In this document: in pieces, positions 54,702-63,519 of the stretch | Numbering within the stretch: the first letter of the stretch is position 1 | How the letters are laid out: each line of letters starts with the position of its first letter | DNA from: an uncultured Clostridia bacterium | GTDB taxonomy: Bacteria > Bacillota > Clostridia > Lachnospirales > Cellulosilyticaceae | Reading direction: 5' to 3' | Length of the DNA: 64,000 bases | Assembly: GCA_937981575.1 (NCBI GenBank) | Contig: CALJNR010000026.1 | Location: 1 to 64,000 of the forward strand | Notes under the pieces: generated by a model | What the model was told of the DNA's origin: nothing | Database searches by the model: none | The model's input: the letters and a program-made list of their open reading frames with translations, nothing else | Translations under genes and position numbers: made by a program

Positions 54702-55283
54702 TTATTGTGGCTCTATGACTTTATCTATTATGCCATATTCTTTTGCTTCCACAGCTGTCATGAAATAGTCTCTTTCCACATCTTGTTTTATCTTTTCTAG
54801 AGGCTGCCCTGTATTTTCTGCAAGCATGCGATTCATTCTGTCTTTAATTCTAAGAATATGTTCAGCTTGGATCTGAATATCTGTCGCTTGCCCTTTAGCC
54901 CCGCCCAAAGGCTGATGAATCATAACTTCAGCATTTGGAAGAGCAAAACGTTTGCCTTTTGCACCACCTGCAAGAAGAAAGGCTCCCATACTTGCTGCCA
55001 TTCCCATACAAATTGTTGAAACAGCTGGCTTAATGTGCTGCATAGTATCATAGATAGCCATACCATCTGTGATAGCCCCTCCTGGACTATTAATATAAAG
55101 CATAATATCCTTATCTGGATCTTCTGCTGCTAAAAATAAAAGCTGGGCAACTACAAGATTAGCTGTAACATGATTTACTTCATCAGCTAAAATAATAATT
55201 CGGTCTTTTAATAAGCGGGAATAAATATCATAAGAACGTTCGCCTCTATTGGTTTGTTCAACAACAACTGGAACTAAACTCAT
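54702..55283 (-). CDS. clpP: ATP-dependent Clp protease proteolytic subunit ClpP
   Basis: 193 residues. The catalytic triad is visible: Ser98 (GMAASMGAF), His123 (MIHQPLGG) and Asp171-172 region ([19 protein letters not shown]). Strand [20 protein letters not shown] shapes the oligomer pore. It assembles as a 14-mer with ClpX. It lies 28 bases after tig. Confidence 0.98.
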   Translation of the reverse strand: MSLVPVVVEQTNRGERSYDIYSRLLKDRIIILADEVNHVTANLVVAQLLFLAAEDPDKDIMLYINSPGGAITDGMAIYDTMQHIKPAVSTICMGMAASMGAFLLAGGAKGKRFALPNAEVMIHQPLGGAKGQATDIQIQAEHILRIKDRMNRMLAENTGQPLEKIKQDVERDYFMTAVEAKEYGIIDKVIEPQ

Positions 55284-55311
55284 TTTAATACCCTCCTAAC
55301 ATTATAAATAA

Positions 55312-56610
55312 TTAGATCTCTGTAACTCTTGCCGAATCTGCAATAAGCTTAGCCGCTTTTTGAACTTTTACATCTGCTGCTAATGACTCTTTTTCATACC
55401 CAGCAAAAGATTTTTTAAGTTCTTCATAAGACATTTGATAGTCTCTTGCAATGACTTTTAATTCTTCATCTAAATCTTCATCAGATACTGTAATGTTCTC
55501 TGCTTCAGCTACTTTTTCTAAAACAAGGCGTGTGCTTATTTGAGATTCTGCATCTTTTTTGAAATTCTCTCTGAAGCTTTCCATCGTCTGTCCTGTAAAC
55601 TGCATATATTGTTCAAGCTGTAAACCTTGAGCCTGCATACGGTTTGCAAATGATTTTACATTTCTGTCAACCTGTTCTTCAATCATAGCTTCAGGAACTT
55701 CTATCTTTGCATTCTCAACTGCTTTTTGAATCGAGTTCTGTTCAGTCTGTGAAGCTCTATTAGCTTCTTTTTGCTTTAACAGTTTTGCCTTAATGTCTTC
55801 TTTGTATTCAGCTAATGTATCAAATTCCGAAACATCTGATGCAAAGTCATCATTAATTTCAGGAAGTTCTTTTGCTGTAATGCTGTTAACAGTTACTTTA
55901 AACATTGCAGGTTTGCCTGCTAATTCTTCAGCCTGATATGCTTCTGGGAATGTCACATTAACTTCTATTTCTTCGCCAATTGGTTTTCCGATAAGCTGAT
56001 CTTCAAAAGTATCAATAAATGATTTTGAACCAATAACAAGAGAATAATCTGCAGCTTTTCCACCTTCAAACGGCACGCCGTCAACAAATCCTTCGAAGTC
56101 AATTATAACTTTATCGTCTTTTTGTACTGCTCTGTCAGTTACTGTAATTTCGCGTGCATTTTTTTCTGCTTCTGCTTTTACAGCCTGGTCTACTTCTTCA
56201 TCTGTAACAGATGCTTTTTCCACTTCTATTTCTACACCCTTATAGGCTCCAAGCTCAACTTCCGGTTTAAGTGTAACAATGGCTGTATATTTCATAGCAT
56301 CTTTTGTCATTTCAGTTACTTCTAATTCATTTGGTCTGATACGTGCAGCAATTTCAAGGTTATTTTCTTCAATAGCATTCCATAACGTTTCGTCTATTAG
56401 AAAATCTGCTGCTTTATTAAAAAACACTTCTATGCCATACATTTTTTCAACCATTGGACGAGGGACTTTTCCTTTTCTGAACCCTGGTACATTAAAATCT
56501 TTTTTCATTGCCTGATAAGCCTTATCTATAGCTTTAGCAACCTGCTCACCGCCTACTTCTACTGTAAGTTTGACTTGGCTTTTTGCCATGTTTTCCATTT
56601 GTGTATTCAT
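55312..56610 (-). CDS. tig: trigger factor
   Basis: 432 residues, three domains. The N-terminal ribosome-binding part has VPGFRKGKVPRPMVEKMYG (GFRxGKxP motif), the middle FKBP-type prolyl isomerase starts near DKVIIDFEGFVDGVPFEGGK, and a helical C-terminal chaperone part follows. It binds nascent chains at the ribosome exit. AAGGAGG precedes the ATG. The 56611-56889 gap upstream is AT-rich and should hold its promoter, though no single strong pair was picked. Confidence 0.96.
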   Translation of the reverse strand: MNTQMENMAKSQVKLTVEVGGEQVAKAIDKAYQAMKKDFNVPGFRKGKVPRPMVEKMYGIEVFFNKAADFLIDETLWNAIEENNLEIAARIRPNELEVTEMTKDAMKYTAIVTLKPEVELGAYKGVEIEVEKASVTDEEVDQAVKAEAEKNAREITVTDRAVQKDDKVIIDFEGFVDGVPFEGGKAADYSLVIGSKSFIDTFEDQLIGKPIGEEIEVNVTFPEAYQAEELAGKPAMFKVTVNSITAKELPEINDDFASDVSEFDTLAEYKEDIKAKLLKQKEANRASQTEQNSIQKAVENAKIEVPEAMIEEQVDRNVKSFANRMQAQGLQLEQYMQFTGQTMESFRENFKKDAESQISTRLVLEKVAEAENITVSDEDLDEELKVIARDYQMSYEELKKSFAGYEKESLAADVKVQKAAKLIADSARVTEI

Positions 56611-56889
56611 TACTTTTTATCCTCCTTAAGGTTTTTAGTCTATTTTTAATAATGCCAACGCATAAATATAGCATTTTAAACTAACATTCAATTATTATAA
56701 CATATGTCATTTGCAAAATCTACATGCAATTGTATAATATTTTCAGCAGCAAAGCTAGCCCATTCACCCTACTGTATTCAAATTATATTCCAAGTATTAC
56801 ATATAGTATTCCTGCTTACGTTTGCTTTATAATAAATGTATGTAATAGTTTTGTAATATGTTATTTTAATACAGGAAGGATTTATTGCT

Positions 56890-57333
56890 ATGGATAAATT
56901 TTCTAGCGAATGTATATCCCTTGTAAGTTTCGACAAAATATATAGCCAAAATATACGTCCCAAACTCGAGGAAATAGATATTTTTCTAAAATCTAATACG
57001 GTACCTTATGCTATAAATGATGTAGCTGATTTATTGGCAGTAACTCCTGCTGATGTTTTAGACACAATGTCTAAACTAGAAATTTCAACAATTGATAAAA
57101 TAAACTTCTTTGGTTTGATATTTGATTTGCCAAGTTATATCTGCAAACTTATTAAGAGGCAGTGGCAATACAGCACCGATACAATGTACAGTGCAGAAAT
57201 GATCGCCCATATTTACCAGCTTAATATTCAAAAGGTAAAAAATGCTTTTGAGGAATTACATATTCAGTACATAAACGAAGAACACCTTCATCAAGTTTTC
57301 GAACGTATACATACTACTATTTTTACATTGTGA
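56890..57333 (+). CDS. hypothetical protein with two helix-turn-helix-like segments
   Basis: 147 residues, not recognised. ATG with AGGAAGGA 9 bases upstream. Two parts look like short helix-turn-helix repeats: AINDVADLLAVTPADVLDTM and SAEMIAHIYQLNIQKVKNAF. Both read as a helix, a short turn and a second helix with hydrophobic spacing. DNA or partner binding is possible. No signal or membrane segment. It is transcribed away from tig and ends at a large hairpin. Confidence 0.7.
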   Translation: MDKFSSECISLVSFDKIYSQNIRPKLEEIDIFLKSNTVPYAINDVADLLAVTPADVLDTMSKLEISTIDKINFFGLIFDLPSYICKLIKRQWQYSTDTMYSAEMIAHIYQLNIQKVKNAFEELHIQYINEEHLHQVFERIHTTIFTL

Positions 57334-57387
57334 CTTTTTTTATTTGAAGACGACAGCGACAGCTTATTAAAGCGCTGCACTAAACCG

Positions 57388-57430
57388 ATAAGGAACATAT
57401 TAGACTTAATAGGACTTATATGTTCCTTAT
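57388..57430. terminator. convergent terminator between two genes
   Basis: ATAAGGAACATAT and ATATGTTCCTTAT form a perfect 13-bp stem with a 17-base loop, lying between the converging 147-residue protein gene and the DJ-1-like gene. Confidence 0.72.
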
Positions 57431-57458
57431 TCACTTTTCTTAAGCCACCCCTTCCTGT

Positions 57459-57998
57459 TTATAAAAGCATTGCCTTTTTAACACAATCTGAAACTTCTTT
57501 TCCTTTTGCAACTTCTAAAAGCATCAGTGCAAACTCCAGGGCAGTTCCTACTCCTTTGCTTGTTATAAGCTTTCCGCTTACTACAGTGCTTTGATCTACA
57601 TATTCACATCCTTCTAAATATTTTTCATTACCAGGATAACAGGTTGCTTTTTCATTTATAAGAAGATCCAGTCTTCCTAGCATGCCTGGGGCTGCGCATA
57701 TCGCTGCTATCCATTTGCCCTGCTCTTTAAACGTCTTAACATACCGGACTACATCATTATCTTTTTCCAGATTATAAACTCCAGGAATTCCACCCGGAAG
57801 AATAATCATATCAACATTTTGATGATCTAGTTCCCCAATCACTGTGTCCATTTTTATTTCAATTCCTCTTGCACTTTTTACGCTGGAGCCAGTTACCCCT
57901 GTCATAACAACTTCTACTTCCCCTCTCCTTAATACATCTACCACCGCTAACGCTTCAATTTCTTCATATCCGTCTGCAAAATATATAGCTGCTCTCAC
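57459..57998 (-). CDS. DJ-1/PfpI family protein
   Basis: 179 residues. The family nucleophile is Cys101 in WIAAICAAPGMLG, with Glu near residue 12-15 (FADGYEEIEALAVVDVLRRG) as its partner and MIILPGGIPGVYNLE as the flavodoxin-like core. ThiJ/YajL-type members act as glyoxalase/deglycase-like or redox-stress proteins. The exact activity cannot be assigned. It appears monocistronic. Confidence 0.85.
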   Translation of the reverse strand: MRAAIYFADGYEEIEALAVVDVLRRGEVEVVMTGVTGSSVKSARGIEIKMDTVIGELDHQNVDMIILPGGIPGVYNLEKDNDVVRYVKTFKEQGKWIAAICAAPGMLGRLDLLINEKATCYPGNEKYLEGCEYVDQSTVVSGKLITSKGVGTALEFALMLLEVAKGKEVSDCVKKAMLL

Positions 57999-58195
57999 TT
58001 TTATACTCCTTTACGACTCTTTTCAAATTGCTATCCTGATTTTTATACTCTGTCCCCTGACAGCTCGCCTATTCTAGTATTGCCTGCTTCTCTTATTATA
58101 GTATATAAATTCTAAAAGTTAATATAGGTTTTCTTTAAAAATTATGCTAGAATTAAACTGCATTTTTTAAAAACTCAATCTTCAAGGAGGCAACT

Positions 58196-58654
58196 GTGGA
58201 AATTGAACGTAAATTCTTAGTCAAGGAATTGCCTTTATTAGAAAACTATGAGTATGTTAACATTATACAAGGCTATATTTCAACCGATCCTGTCATACGT
58301 ATCAGACAAACTGAAAACTCTTTTTACCTGACAGTCAAATCAAAAGGGCATATGATAAGAGAGGAATTCGAACTGCCAATTACCAGTGCGCAGTATACTA
58401 CTCTTTCAGCTAAGCTCGATGGAAGACTCATAAAAAAATCAAGGTACTTCATCCCTCTTTCTCAGCAATTAACCGCCGAACTTGATATTTACAACGAAAG
58501 CCTTTATGGGCTTATCACCGTGGAAGTTGAATTTCAATCTATGAAAGAAGCCTCCTCCTTCGTCCCTCCCTATTGGTTTGGGGAAGATATTACCCATGAT
58601 CGTCGTTACAAGAACAATTATCTGTCGCTTCATGATGCCCCTATTGAAAAATGA
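58196..58654 (+). CDS. CYTH domain protein (triphosphate tunnel metalloenzyme)
   Basis: 152 residues. The EIERKFLV start is the ExExK metal-binding motif of CYTH proteins. Further tunnel residues are seen in IRIRQTENSFYLTVKSK, EEFELPI, KKSRYFI, AELDIYNESLYGLITVEVEF and FGEDITHDRRYKNNYL. Members hydrolyse tripolyphosphate or make cAMP/thiamine triphosphate-related products; tripolyphosphatase is the commonest finding. The start is GTG, 6 bases after AAGGAGG. Confidence 0.87.
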   Translation: MEIERKFLVKELPLLENYEYVNIIQGYISTDPVIRIRQTENSFYLTVKSKGHMIREEFELPITSAQYTTLSAKLDGRLIKKSRYFIPLSQQLTAELDIYNESLYGLITVEVEFQSMKEASSFVPPYWFGEDITHDRRYKNNYLSLHDAPIEK

Positions 58655-58660
58655 TAACAC

Positions 58661-58694
58661 AAAAAAGCACGTATCTTTTCGATACGTACTTTTT
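58661..58694 (+). terminator. terminator after the CYTH gene
   Basis: AAAAAGCACGTATC pairs with GATACGTACTTTTT (14 positions, one mismatch) around TTTTC. It lies between convergent units; the A-run on the left can also end the tRNA transcript on the minus strand. Confidence 0.8.
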
Positions 58695-58698
58695 ATTA

Positions 58699-58770
58699 CT
58701 GGGCTGGAAGGATTTGAACCTTCGAGTGCAGGAGTCAAAGTCCTGTGCCTTACCGCTTGGCGACAGCCCA
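58699..58770 (-). tRNA. tRNA-Gln (TTG), copy 1
   Basis: Cloverleaf of about 72 bases: TGGGCTG acceptor, anticodon loop CTTTGAC (anticodon TTG), T-arm GAAGGTTCAAATCCTTC, discriminator G. Identical to the copy at 59158-59229. It is the last tRNA of the array. Confidence 0.95.
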
Positions 58771-58776
58771 CCACAA

Positions 58777-58850
<74 letters not shown>

Positions 58851-58854
58851 AAAA

Positions 58855-58925
58855 AGCGGGTGATGGGAATCGAACCCACGTAACCAGCTTGGAAGGCTGG
58901 TGTTCTACCATTGAACTACACCCGC
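58855..58925 (-). tRNA. tRNA-Gly (TCC), copy 1
   Basis: Cloverleaf of about 71 bases: GCGGGTG acceptor, anticodon loop CTTCCAA (anticodon TCC), discriminator U. Identical to the copy at 59405-59475. Confidence 0.95.
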
Positions 58926-58949
58926 AAATAGTATTAGATTTTTAAGGTA

Positions 58950-59030
58950 TGCGGGTGAAGGGAGTCGAACCCCCACGCCGTTGGCGCTAGATCCTAAGTC
59001 TAGTGCGTCTGCCAATTCCGCCACACCCGC
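58950..59030 (-). tRNA. tRNA-Leu (TAG)
   Basis: About 81 bases with the long variable arm of class II tRNAs. Acceptor GCGGGTG, anticodon loop CTTAGGA (anticodon TAG), variable stem CGCCAACGGCG, discriminator A. Confidence 0.95.
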
Positions 59031-59033
59031 ATA

Positions 59034-59106
59034 TGAGCCACCCGGGATTCGAACCCGGGACCACTTGATTAAAAGTCAAGTGCTCTACCGACTGAGCTAG
59101 TGACCC
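59034..59106 (-). tRNA. tRNA-Lys (TTT)
   Basis: About 73 bases: GGGTCAC acceptor pairing with GTGGCTC (two G-U pairs), anticodon loop CTTTTAA (anticodon TTT), T-arm CCGGGTTCGAATCCCGG, discriminator A. Confidence 0.94.
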
Positions 59107-59157
59107 ATATTATAATATCTTGATCATTCTACAAAATGCGATAAATGTCAAGATGAA

Positions 59158-59229
59158 CTGGGCTGGAAGGATTTGAACCTTCGAGTGCAGGAGTCAAAGT
59201 CCTGTGCCTTACCGCTTGGCGACAGCCCA
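59158..59229 (-). tRNA. tRNA-Gln (TTG), copy 2
   Basis: Same sequence as the tRNA-Gln at 58699-58770. Here it is preceded in transcription by tRNA-His. Confidence 0.95.
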
Positions 59230-59248
59230 CTATTATTTTAATAAAACA

Positions 59249-59323
59249 GGTGGAAAAGGGGATTCGAACCCCCGACCCCCAGAGCCACAATCTGGTGCTC
59301 TAACCAACTGAGCTATCCCCACC
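59249..59323 (-). tRNA. tRNA-His (GTG)
   Basis: About 75 bases. Acceptor GTGGGGA with the extra 5' G (G-1) facing a discriminator C, typical of tRNA-His. Anticodon loop TTGTGGC (anticodon GTG). Confidence 0.94.
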
Positions 59324-59326
59324 ATA

Positions 59327-59400
<74 letters not shown>

Positions 59401-59404
59401 ATAG

Positions 59405-59475
59405 AGCGGGTGATGGGAATCGAACCCACGTAACCAGCTTGGAAGGCTGGTGTTCTACCATTGAACTACACCCGC
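59405..59475 (-). tRNA. tRNA-Gly (TCC), copy 2
   Basis: Same sequence as the tRNA-Gly at 58855-58925. It is the first tRNA of the array after the promoter. Confidence 0.95.
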
Positions 59476-59538
59476 TTATAAATAAATGTTGTACAGTTTG
59501 CCGGATCTTTAAGCTTTTCGGCTCAACCGACAAAATGT

Positions 59539-59567
59539 ATTATACCTAACTTCTTTGCATACGTCAA
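59539..59567 (-). promoter_or_regulatory. promoter of the nine-tRNA array
   Basis: Minus strand TTGACG (59567-59562) and a perfect TATAAT (59544-59539) with 17-bp spacing, about 60 bp before the first tRNA. It is one of the best sigma-A promoters in the window. Confidence 0.88.
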
Positions 59568-59585
59568 CACCTTTTGCTATTTTTT

Positions 59586-60134
59586 TTATTTTTTTTTATA
59601 AATATTACTGGCAGGGTGTGTACAAACCCTTGCCCCATCTAAAATCTGCATAACTGACACATTTTTAATCAAACCCTTTTCAATATCTAATACCGCATAG
59701 GACGGATACATCGAATCTCTCGGCTCCGAGATACTTCCTGGATTTAAAAGTATTATCCCCTGCTTTTTTTCCAGATATGCACTATGCGAATGCCCACATA
59801 TTGCTATTTGAGCCTCATGAGCCTCTGCATCTATCAAAAGGTCACTATAGTCTCCCCATTTAATACCATATCTATGCCCATGAGTAATAAATATAGAAGC
59901 TCCTTCTATGCTTATTATCTTTGCAGACGCTTCCCCATAACTCCCGCTGTCACAATTGCCACATACAGCATACACCTCTATCCCAGGATAAAGTTTCTTG
60001 ATATTTGCAGCATCATCTCTATGATCCCCGCAATGGATAAGAGCCATAACCCCCATTCCTTGGACACGTTTTAAAATATCAATTACATTTCGAATATTAC
60101 GGTGTGTATCACTTATAACTAATACTTTCATCAT
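59586..60134 (-). CDS. YfcE/MJ0936-type metallophosphodiesterase
   Basis: 182 residues. Metal-binding motifs of the calcineurin-like fold are all present: VISDTHRN, IHCGDHRD, GNCDSGSYG (GNCD), ITHGHRYG and CGHSHSAYL. Members hydrolyse phosphodiesters with Mn2+; the natural substrate is usually unknown. It follows rdgB with no gap, so the two are translated together, the usual pairing of these genes in Clostridia. Confidence 0.9.
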   Translation of the reverse strand: MMKVLVISDTHRNIRNVIDILKRVQGMGVMALIHCGDHRDDAANIKKLYPGIEVYAVCGNCDSGSYGEASAKIISIEGASIFITHGHRYGIKWGDYSDLLIDAEAHEAQIAICGHSHSAYLEKKQGIILLNPGSISEPRDSMYPSYAVLDIEKGLIKNVSVMQILDGARVCTHPASNIYKKK

Positions 60135-60734
60135 TTATGCCTCTAACAATTCTTTTAGCTTTTCTTTCATCTGTCTAAGCGCATTCCCCCTATGACTGAT
60201 CTCATTTTTTAGTTCTGAACTCATATCCGCCGTAGAGGTATTAAATGCTTCAACATAAAAAATAGGGTCATACCCAAATCCATTTGTTCCTTTTGCTTCA
60301 TACCCTATATAGCCTTCTATTGTCCCTTGTGTTGTTAGGGTCGGCAAATTTCTCGCTGCTGCTGCCATAGCACAAACGAACCTGGCCGTTCTTTTCTCTT
60401 TTGGCACACCTTTTAATTTATCCAAGATCATTTGATTTTTTACTACATATGAAGTATCTTTACCTAAATATCTGGCTGAATAAACCCCCGGTTCTTTGTT
60501 TAAATAATCTATTTCAAGTCCTGAATCGTCTGCAAGAATGATTGCATCTGTATATTCTTTCAGCGTTTCTGCTTTAATAATAGCATTTTCTACGAAGGTT
60601 TTCCCGTTTTCTTCAATGTCAATATCTATGCCAACTTCACCCATCGTTTTAACTTCTACCTTCAAATCTTCCATCATCTTTTTGATTTCTTTTACTTTAC
60701 CTTCATTTTGTGTTGCAACAATAATTGTTCTCAT
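60135..60734 (-). CDS. rdgB: non-canonical purine NTP pyrophosphatase (RdgB/HAM1)
   Basis: 199 residues. Start IIVATQNEGKVKEIKKMM (the T/S-x-N-x-x-K motif), IILADDSGLEIDYLNKEPGV (catalytic Asp), GVYSARYLG, and GFGYDPIFYVE. It removes ITP, dITP and XTP from the nucleotide pool to protect DNA and RNA. It is directly followed by the phosphodiesterase gene. A gap of about 190 bp separates it from cheW and holds a terminator. Confidence 0.95.
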   Translation of the reverse strand: MRTIIVATQNEGKVKEIKKMMEDLKVEVKTMGEVGIDIDIEENGKTFVENAIIKAETLKEYTDAIILADDSGLEIDYLNKEPGVYSARYLGKDTSYVVKNQMILDKLKGVPKEKRTARFVCAMAAAARNLPTLTTQGTIEGYIGYEAKGTNGFGYDPIFYVEAFNTSTADMSSELKNEISHRGNALRQMKEKLKELLEA

Positions 60735-60876
60735 TTTTTAATCTCCCAGCTTATTTCTTATCCATTGGCTGCTTTTACCATACTTTTTCTGTCCTCCATC
60801 AGTAAATTCTACCCAGAAGACACATCCATTCAAACTACAAAAATTTGGTTCACTGCCGAAAAAACATACTCTCCTT

Positions 60877-60918
60877 GTATTATTAAAAAGGAGGATATGT
60901 CCTCCTTTTTAATAATAC
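60877..60918 (-). terminator. terminator after cheW
   Basis: A perfect 19-bp stem (60877-60895 with 60900-60918) with loop TATG, starting 10 bp beyond the cheW stop. The A/T outer half gives a U-run on the minus strand. The GGAGGA core at its tip is part of the stem. Confidence 0.9.
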
Positions 60919-60928
60919 AGTATAACTA

Positions 60929-61384
60929 TTAGTTAACGATATTCATAAGAACTTTTTCATCATGATCAGATAATAATAAATCAACATCAAAAATAACTAT
61001 AATACGTTCTTCTTTTTTGATGATTCCATTAATATATCTGCTTTCATATTTTTCAAGCATTTTAGGTGTTTGCTCTATTTCTGCTTCGTCAATTGTAAGT
61101 ATCTCGCAAACACTGTCAACTATAAAGCCAACTTTAGTCTCTTCTAAATTCATTAAAATAATTTTAGTATCATTAAACGATTCATAATCTGGTATATGAA
61201 GCCTTTTTCTTAAATTAAAAATAGGATAAATAGTTCCTCTTAAGTTAATAATCCCTTCTATGTAGCTTGGGACTTCTGGTACTTTTCTTACTGGTTCATA
61301 ATTACCTATTTCTAAAACGCGCATAATATCAATACTGTACTCTTGATCTAATAATTTAAATACTACGATTTGTTTTGACGCCAT
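60929..61384 (-). CDS. cheW: chemotaxis coupling protein CheW
   Basis: About 151 residues. The CheW fold is recognised from KQIVVFKLLDQEYSIDIMRV, VPEVPSYIEGIINLRGTIYP (receptor/CheA contact), FNLRKRLHI and DSVCEILTIDEAEIEQTP. It links chemoreceptors such as that at 28670 to CheA. ATG at 61384 has GGGGGA 7 bases upstream. It is downstream of prfB by 17 bases and probably co-transcribed; other che genes are elsewhere. Confidence 0.93.
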   Translation of the reverse strand: MASKQIVVFKLLDQEYSIDIMRVLEIGNYEPVRKVPEVPSYIEGIINLRGTIYPIFNLRKRLHIPDYESFNDTKIILMNLEETKVGFIVDSVCEILTIDEAEIEQTPKMLEKYESRYINGIIKKEERIIVIFDVDLLLSDHDEKVLMNIVN

Positions 61385-61401
61385 GAAATAGTCCCCCTTT
61401 T

Positions 61402-62512
61402 TTAATCTCGCTGATGAATCCATGCTAAATATGCGTTCATAAACTTATCTATGTGCCCATCCATAACAGCATCTGTATTTCCTGTCTCATGCAACGTTCT
61501 ATGATCTTTTACCAGATTATATGGATGAAATACATAAGACCTTATTTGACTTCCCCAAGCTATGTCTTTTTTCTCGCCTCTAATGCCATCTATTGTGTTC
61601 ATTCTTTCCTGCTTCTCTTTTTCATAAAGCTTGGCTCTCAGCATCTGCATAGCCTTTTCTCTGTTTTGAATTTGCGAACGTTCATTTTGGCACTGAACTA
61701 CAATTCCTGTAGGCAAATGCGTAATACGCACTGCTGAATCTGTTGTATTAACGTGCTGCCCTCCCGCACCTGTCGATCTGTACGTGTCAATTCTTAAGTC
61801 TTCCGTCTTAATTTCCACCTCAATCTCATCTGTTATCTGCGGTATAACATCGCATGAAGCAAAGGATGTATGTCTTCTGCCCGAAGAATCAAACGGAGAA
61901 ATACGTACCAGCCTATGAATGCCTTTTTCTGATTTAAGATACCCATAAGCATTCTCCCCGGTGATTTGAAGCGTCACAGACTTGACTCCAGCTTCCTCAC
62001 CATCAAGATAGTCTAACATTTCCACTTTAAACCCTCTGCCCTCTGCCCACCTCGTATACATTCTAAGCAGCATGCTCACCCAATCACAAGCTTCTGTGCC
62101 TCCTGCTCCTGGGTGAAGTTCTAAAATAGCATCATTTTTATCATAAGGCTCGTCTAATAATGTCGCAATAAGCATTTCATCATAATTTTTCTGAAACTCT
62201 TTTGCACATGTTTTAGACTCATCAACAAGTTCTTCTTCTTCAGATTCCTCTGCCATTTCAATCAGCACAAAAATATCATCATAATCCATACACAGCTTTT
62301 CAAATTTTTCAACCAGCTCTTTATAAGATTTAAGCTGCTGCAAAACCTTTTGCGCCTTTTCAATATCATTCCAGAAATCATTACTCATCGAAGTTTGTTC
62401 TAATTCACCAATAAGCTCTTTTACCCTTTCTACGTCAAAGAGAGTTCCCCATTTCAACCAACTTAGCCTTATACGGTTGAAGGCTCACTTGCAATTGTTC
62501 CAATTCTAACAC
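61402..62512 (-). CDS. prfB: peptide chain release factor 2, with programmed +1 frameshift
   Basis: The full protein is about 369 residues. Translation starts at GTG 62512 (AAAGGAG 7 bases upstream) and meets an in-frame TGA at codon 26 (62437-62435). A +1 shift at CTT-TGA-C then continues as [12 protein letters not shown] to 61402. RF2 reads UGA and UAA: the SPF anticodon-like tripeptide is in [10 protein letters not shown] and the GGQ peptide-release motif in [12 protein letters not shown]. The frameshift makes RF2 limit its own synthesis. cheW follows closely. Confidence 0.96.
62434..62450 (-). promoter_or_regulatory. prfB programmed frameshift site
   Basis: Minus strand GGGG-AACTCT-CTT-TGA-C. 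The CTT-TGA-C slip and the stop at codon 26 are as in other bacterial prfB genes. The SD-like GGGG is 6 bases before CTT, instead of about 3 in E. coli, so efficiency may differ. Confidence 0.9.
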
Positions 62513-62532
62513 GCTATCACTCCTTTATATAT

Positions 62533-62562
62533 ATCATATATGGAAAATGGATAATTATTCAA
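62533..62562 (-). promoter_or_regulatory. candidate prfB promoter
   Basis: Minus strand TTGAAT (62562-62557) and TATGAT (62538-62533), spacing 18 bp, close to the GTG start at 62512. The interval is very AT-rich, so chance matches are possible. Confidence 0.4.
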
Positions 62563-62660
62563 CTACTTTTTATAATTATTTCTATATTTATTTTTAATCT
62601 TTATAATGGGATCAGTTCCTCAACAGCACACCCAAAAAGTTTCTCATTTTTCACAAAAAA

Positions 62661-62682
62661 AAGCTAAGTATTTTCTTAGCTT
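62661..62682 (-). terminator. terminator after the amidohydrolase gene
   Basis: AAGCTAAG and CTTAGCTT form a perfect 8-bp stem with a 6-base loop. The A-run at 62653-62660 supplies the U-tract on the minus strand. It lies 22 bp beyond the stop. Confidence 0.85.
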
Positions 62683-62703
62683 CGGGTCATATATTTATTT
62701 TAA

Positions 62704-63519
62704 CTAGTAAAAAATGTTTTTTGCTTTATGCTTAACTTCTAATCTAAAAAGATTTGCAGCATTCTTATAAAAGACATCTTCCAGCTCTTTCCCTCTTAGA
62801 TTCGTCTTCAAATACTCGATCATGTCTAAGTACTGATCTGCAGTGTGCACCCCATTTGAAACAGTATGAGTCCCAAATAACACTTTATGACTGCCGCAAC
62901 TGCCAATTGTTTTTACAATGCTCTTCGGGTTCATCCAAGTAGTATCACAATAGAGATTAGGAAGCTTTTTAATAGATTCAATGATTTTTGTATCATCCTG
63001 TGTGCTTTCCATATGTACCATTATAAACTTAACGTCTGGATAAGATTCTGCTATTTGGCATATAGCCTTAAGCGGCGCATAGATGCTGCTTCCACTGTGA
63101 ATCACACAAGGCCAATTAAACTTCTGGCATAACAAAATATAAGGAATAATCCTCGGATCCGTGATCTTAATAGCAGAATGATAGGGATGGACTTTTATTC
63201 CGCAAAAATACAGTTTATATTCTTCCACAAATCTTTCAAATTCCTCAGTGCAGCCTTCTCCATGCGGTTTTATCCAGCATAGTCCTTTTAATCTCTCTGG
63301 ATATTCTTTTACAAGATCAGCTGTACGTTTATTAAGCTGAATTTGCGGATATTGCCTTGCTCTGTCTATTTCATTCATTTTATCATCAAATTCAATTCCT
63401 GAGACATTTGATATAATAGCATAGTCTACTTTATATTCATAGATGTATCGAATCAAATCTTGTTCCGGCAATTCCAAATTCATCACCTTTCCAAAATGAA
63501 TATGACTATCTATTACCAT
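62704..63519 (-). CDS. amidohydrolase family metal-dependent hydrolase
   Basis: About 271 residues. The amidohydrolase 2 type TIM barrel is indicated by the first-strand motif MVIDSHIHFGK (HxH metal ligands), FCGIKVHPYHSAIKITDPRI, PCVIHSGSSIY (His), KFIMVHMEST (His) and KVLFGTHTVSNG at the last metal-ligand strand, where the usual Asp is replaced by a Thr/His setting. Substrate unknown; relatives include decarboxylases and TatD-like enzymes. ATG at 63519 has AGGGG 8 bases upstream. It stands alone. Confidence 0.75.
   Translation of the reverse strand: MVIDSHIHFGKVMNLELPEQDLIRYIYEYKVDYAIISNVSGIEFDDKMNEIDRARQYPQIQLNKRTADLVKEYPERLKGLCWIKPHGEGCTEEFERFVEEYKLYFCGIKVHPYHSAIKITDPRIIPYILLCQKFNWPCVIHSGSSIYAPLKAICQIAESYPDVKFIMVHMESTQDDTKIIESIKKLPNLYCDTTWMNPKSIVKTIGSCGSHKVLFGTHTVSNGVHTADQYLDMIEYLKTNLRGKELEDVFYKNAANLFRLEVKHKAKNIFY

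Noticed and set aside
62435-62437. prfB as a broken gene because of the early TGA
   Set aside because: The stop at codon 26 with CTT-TGA-C is the known programmed frameshift of release factor 2.
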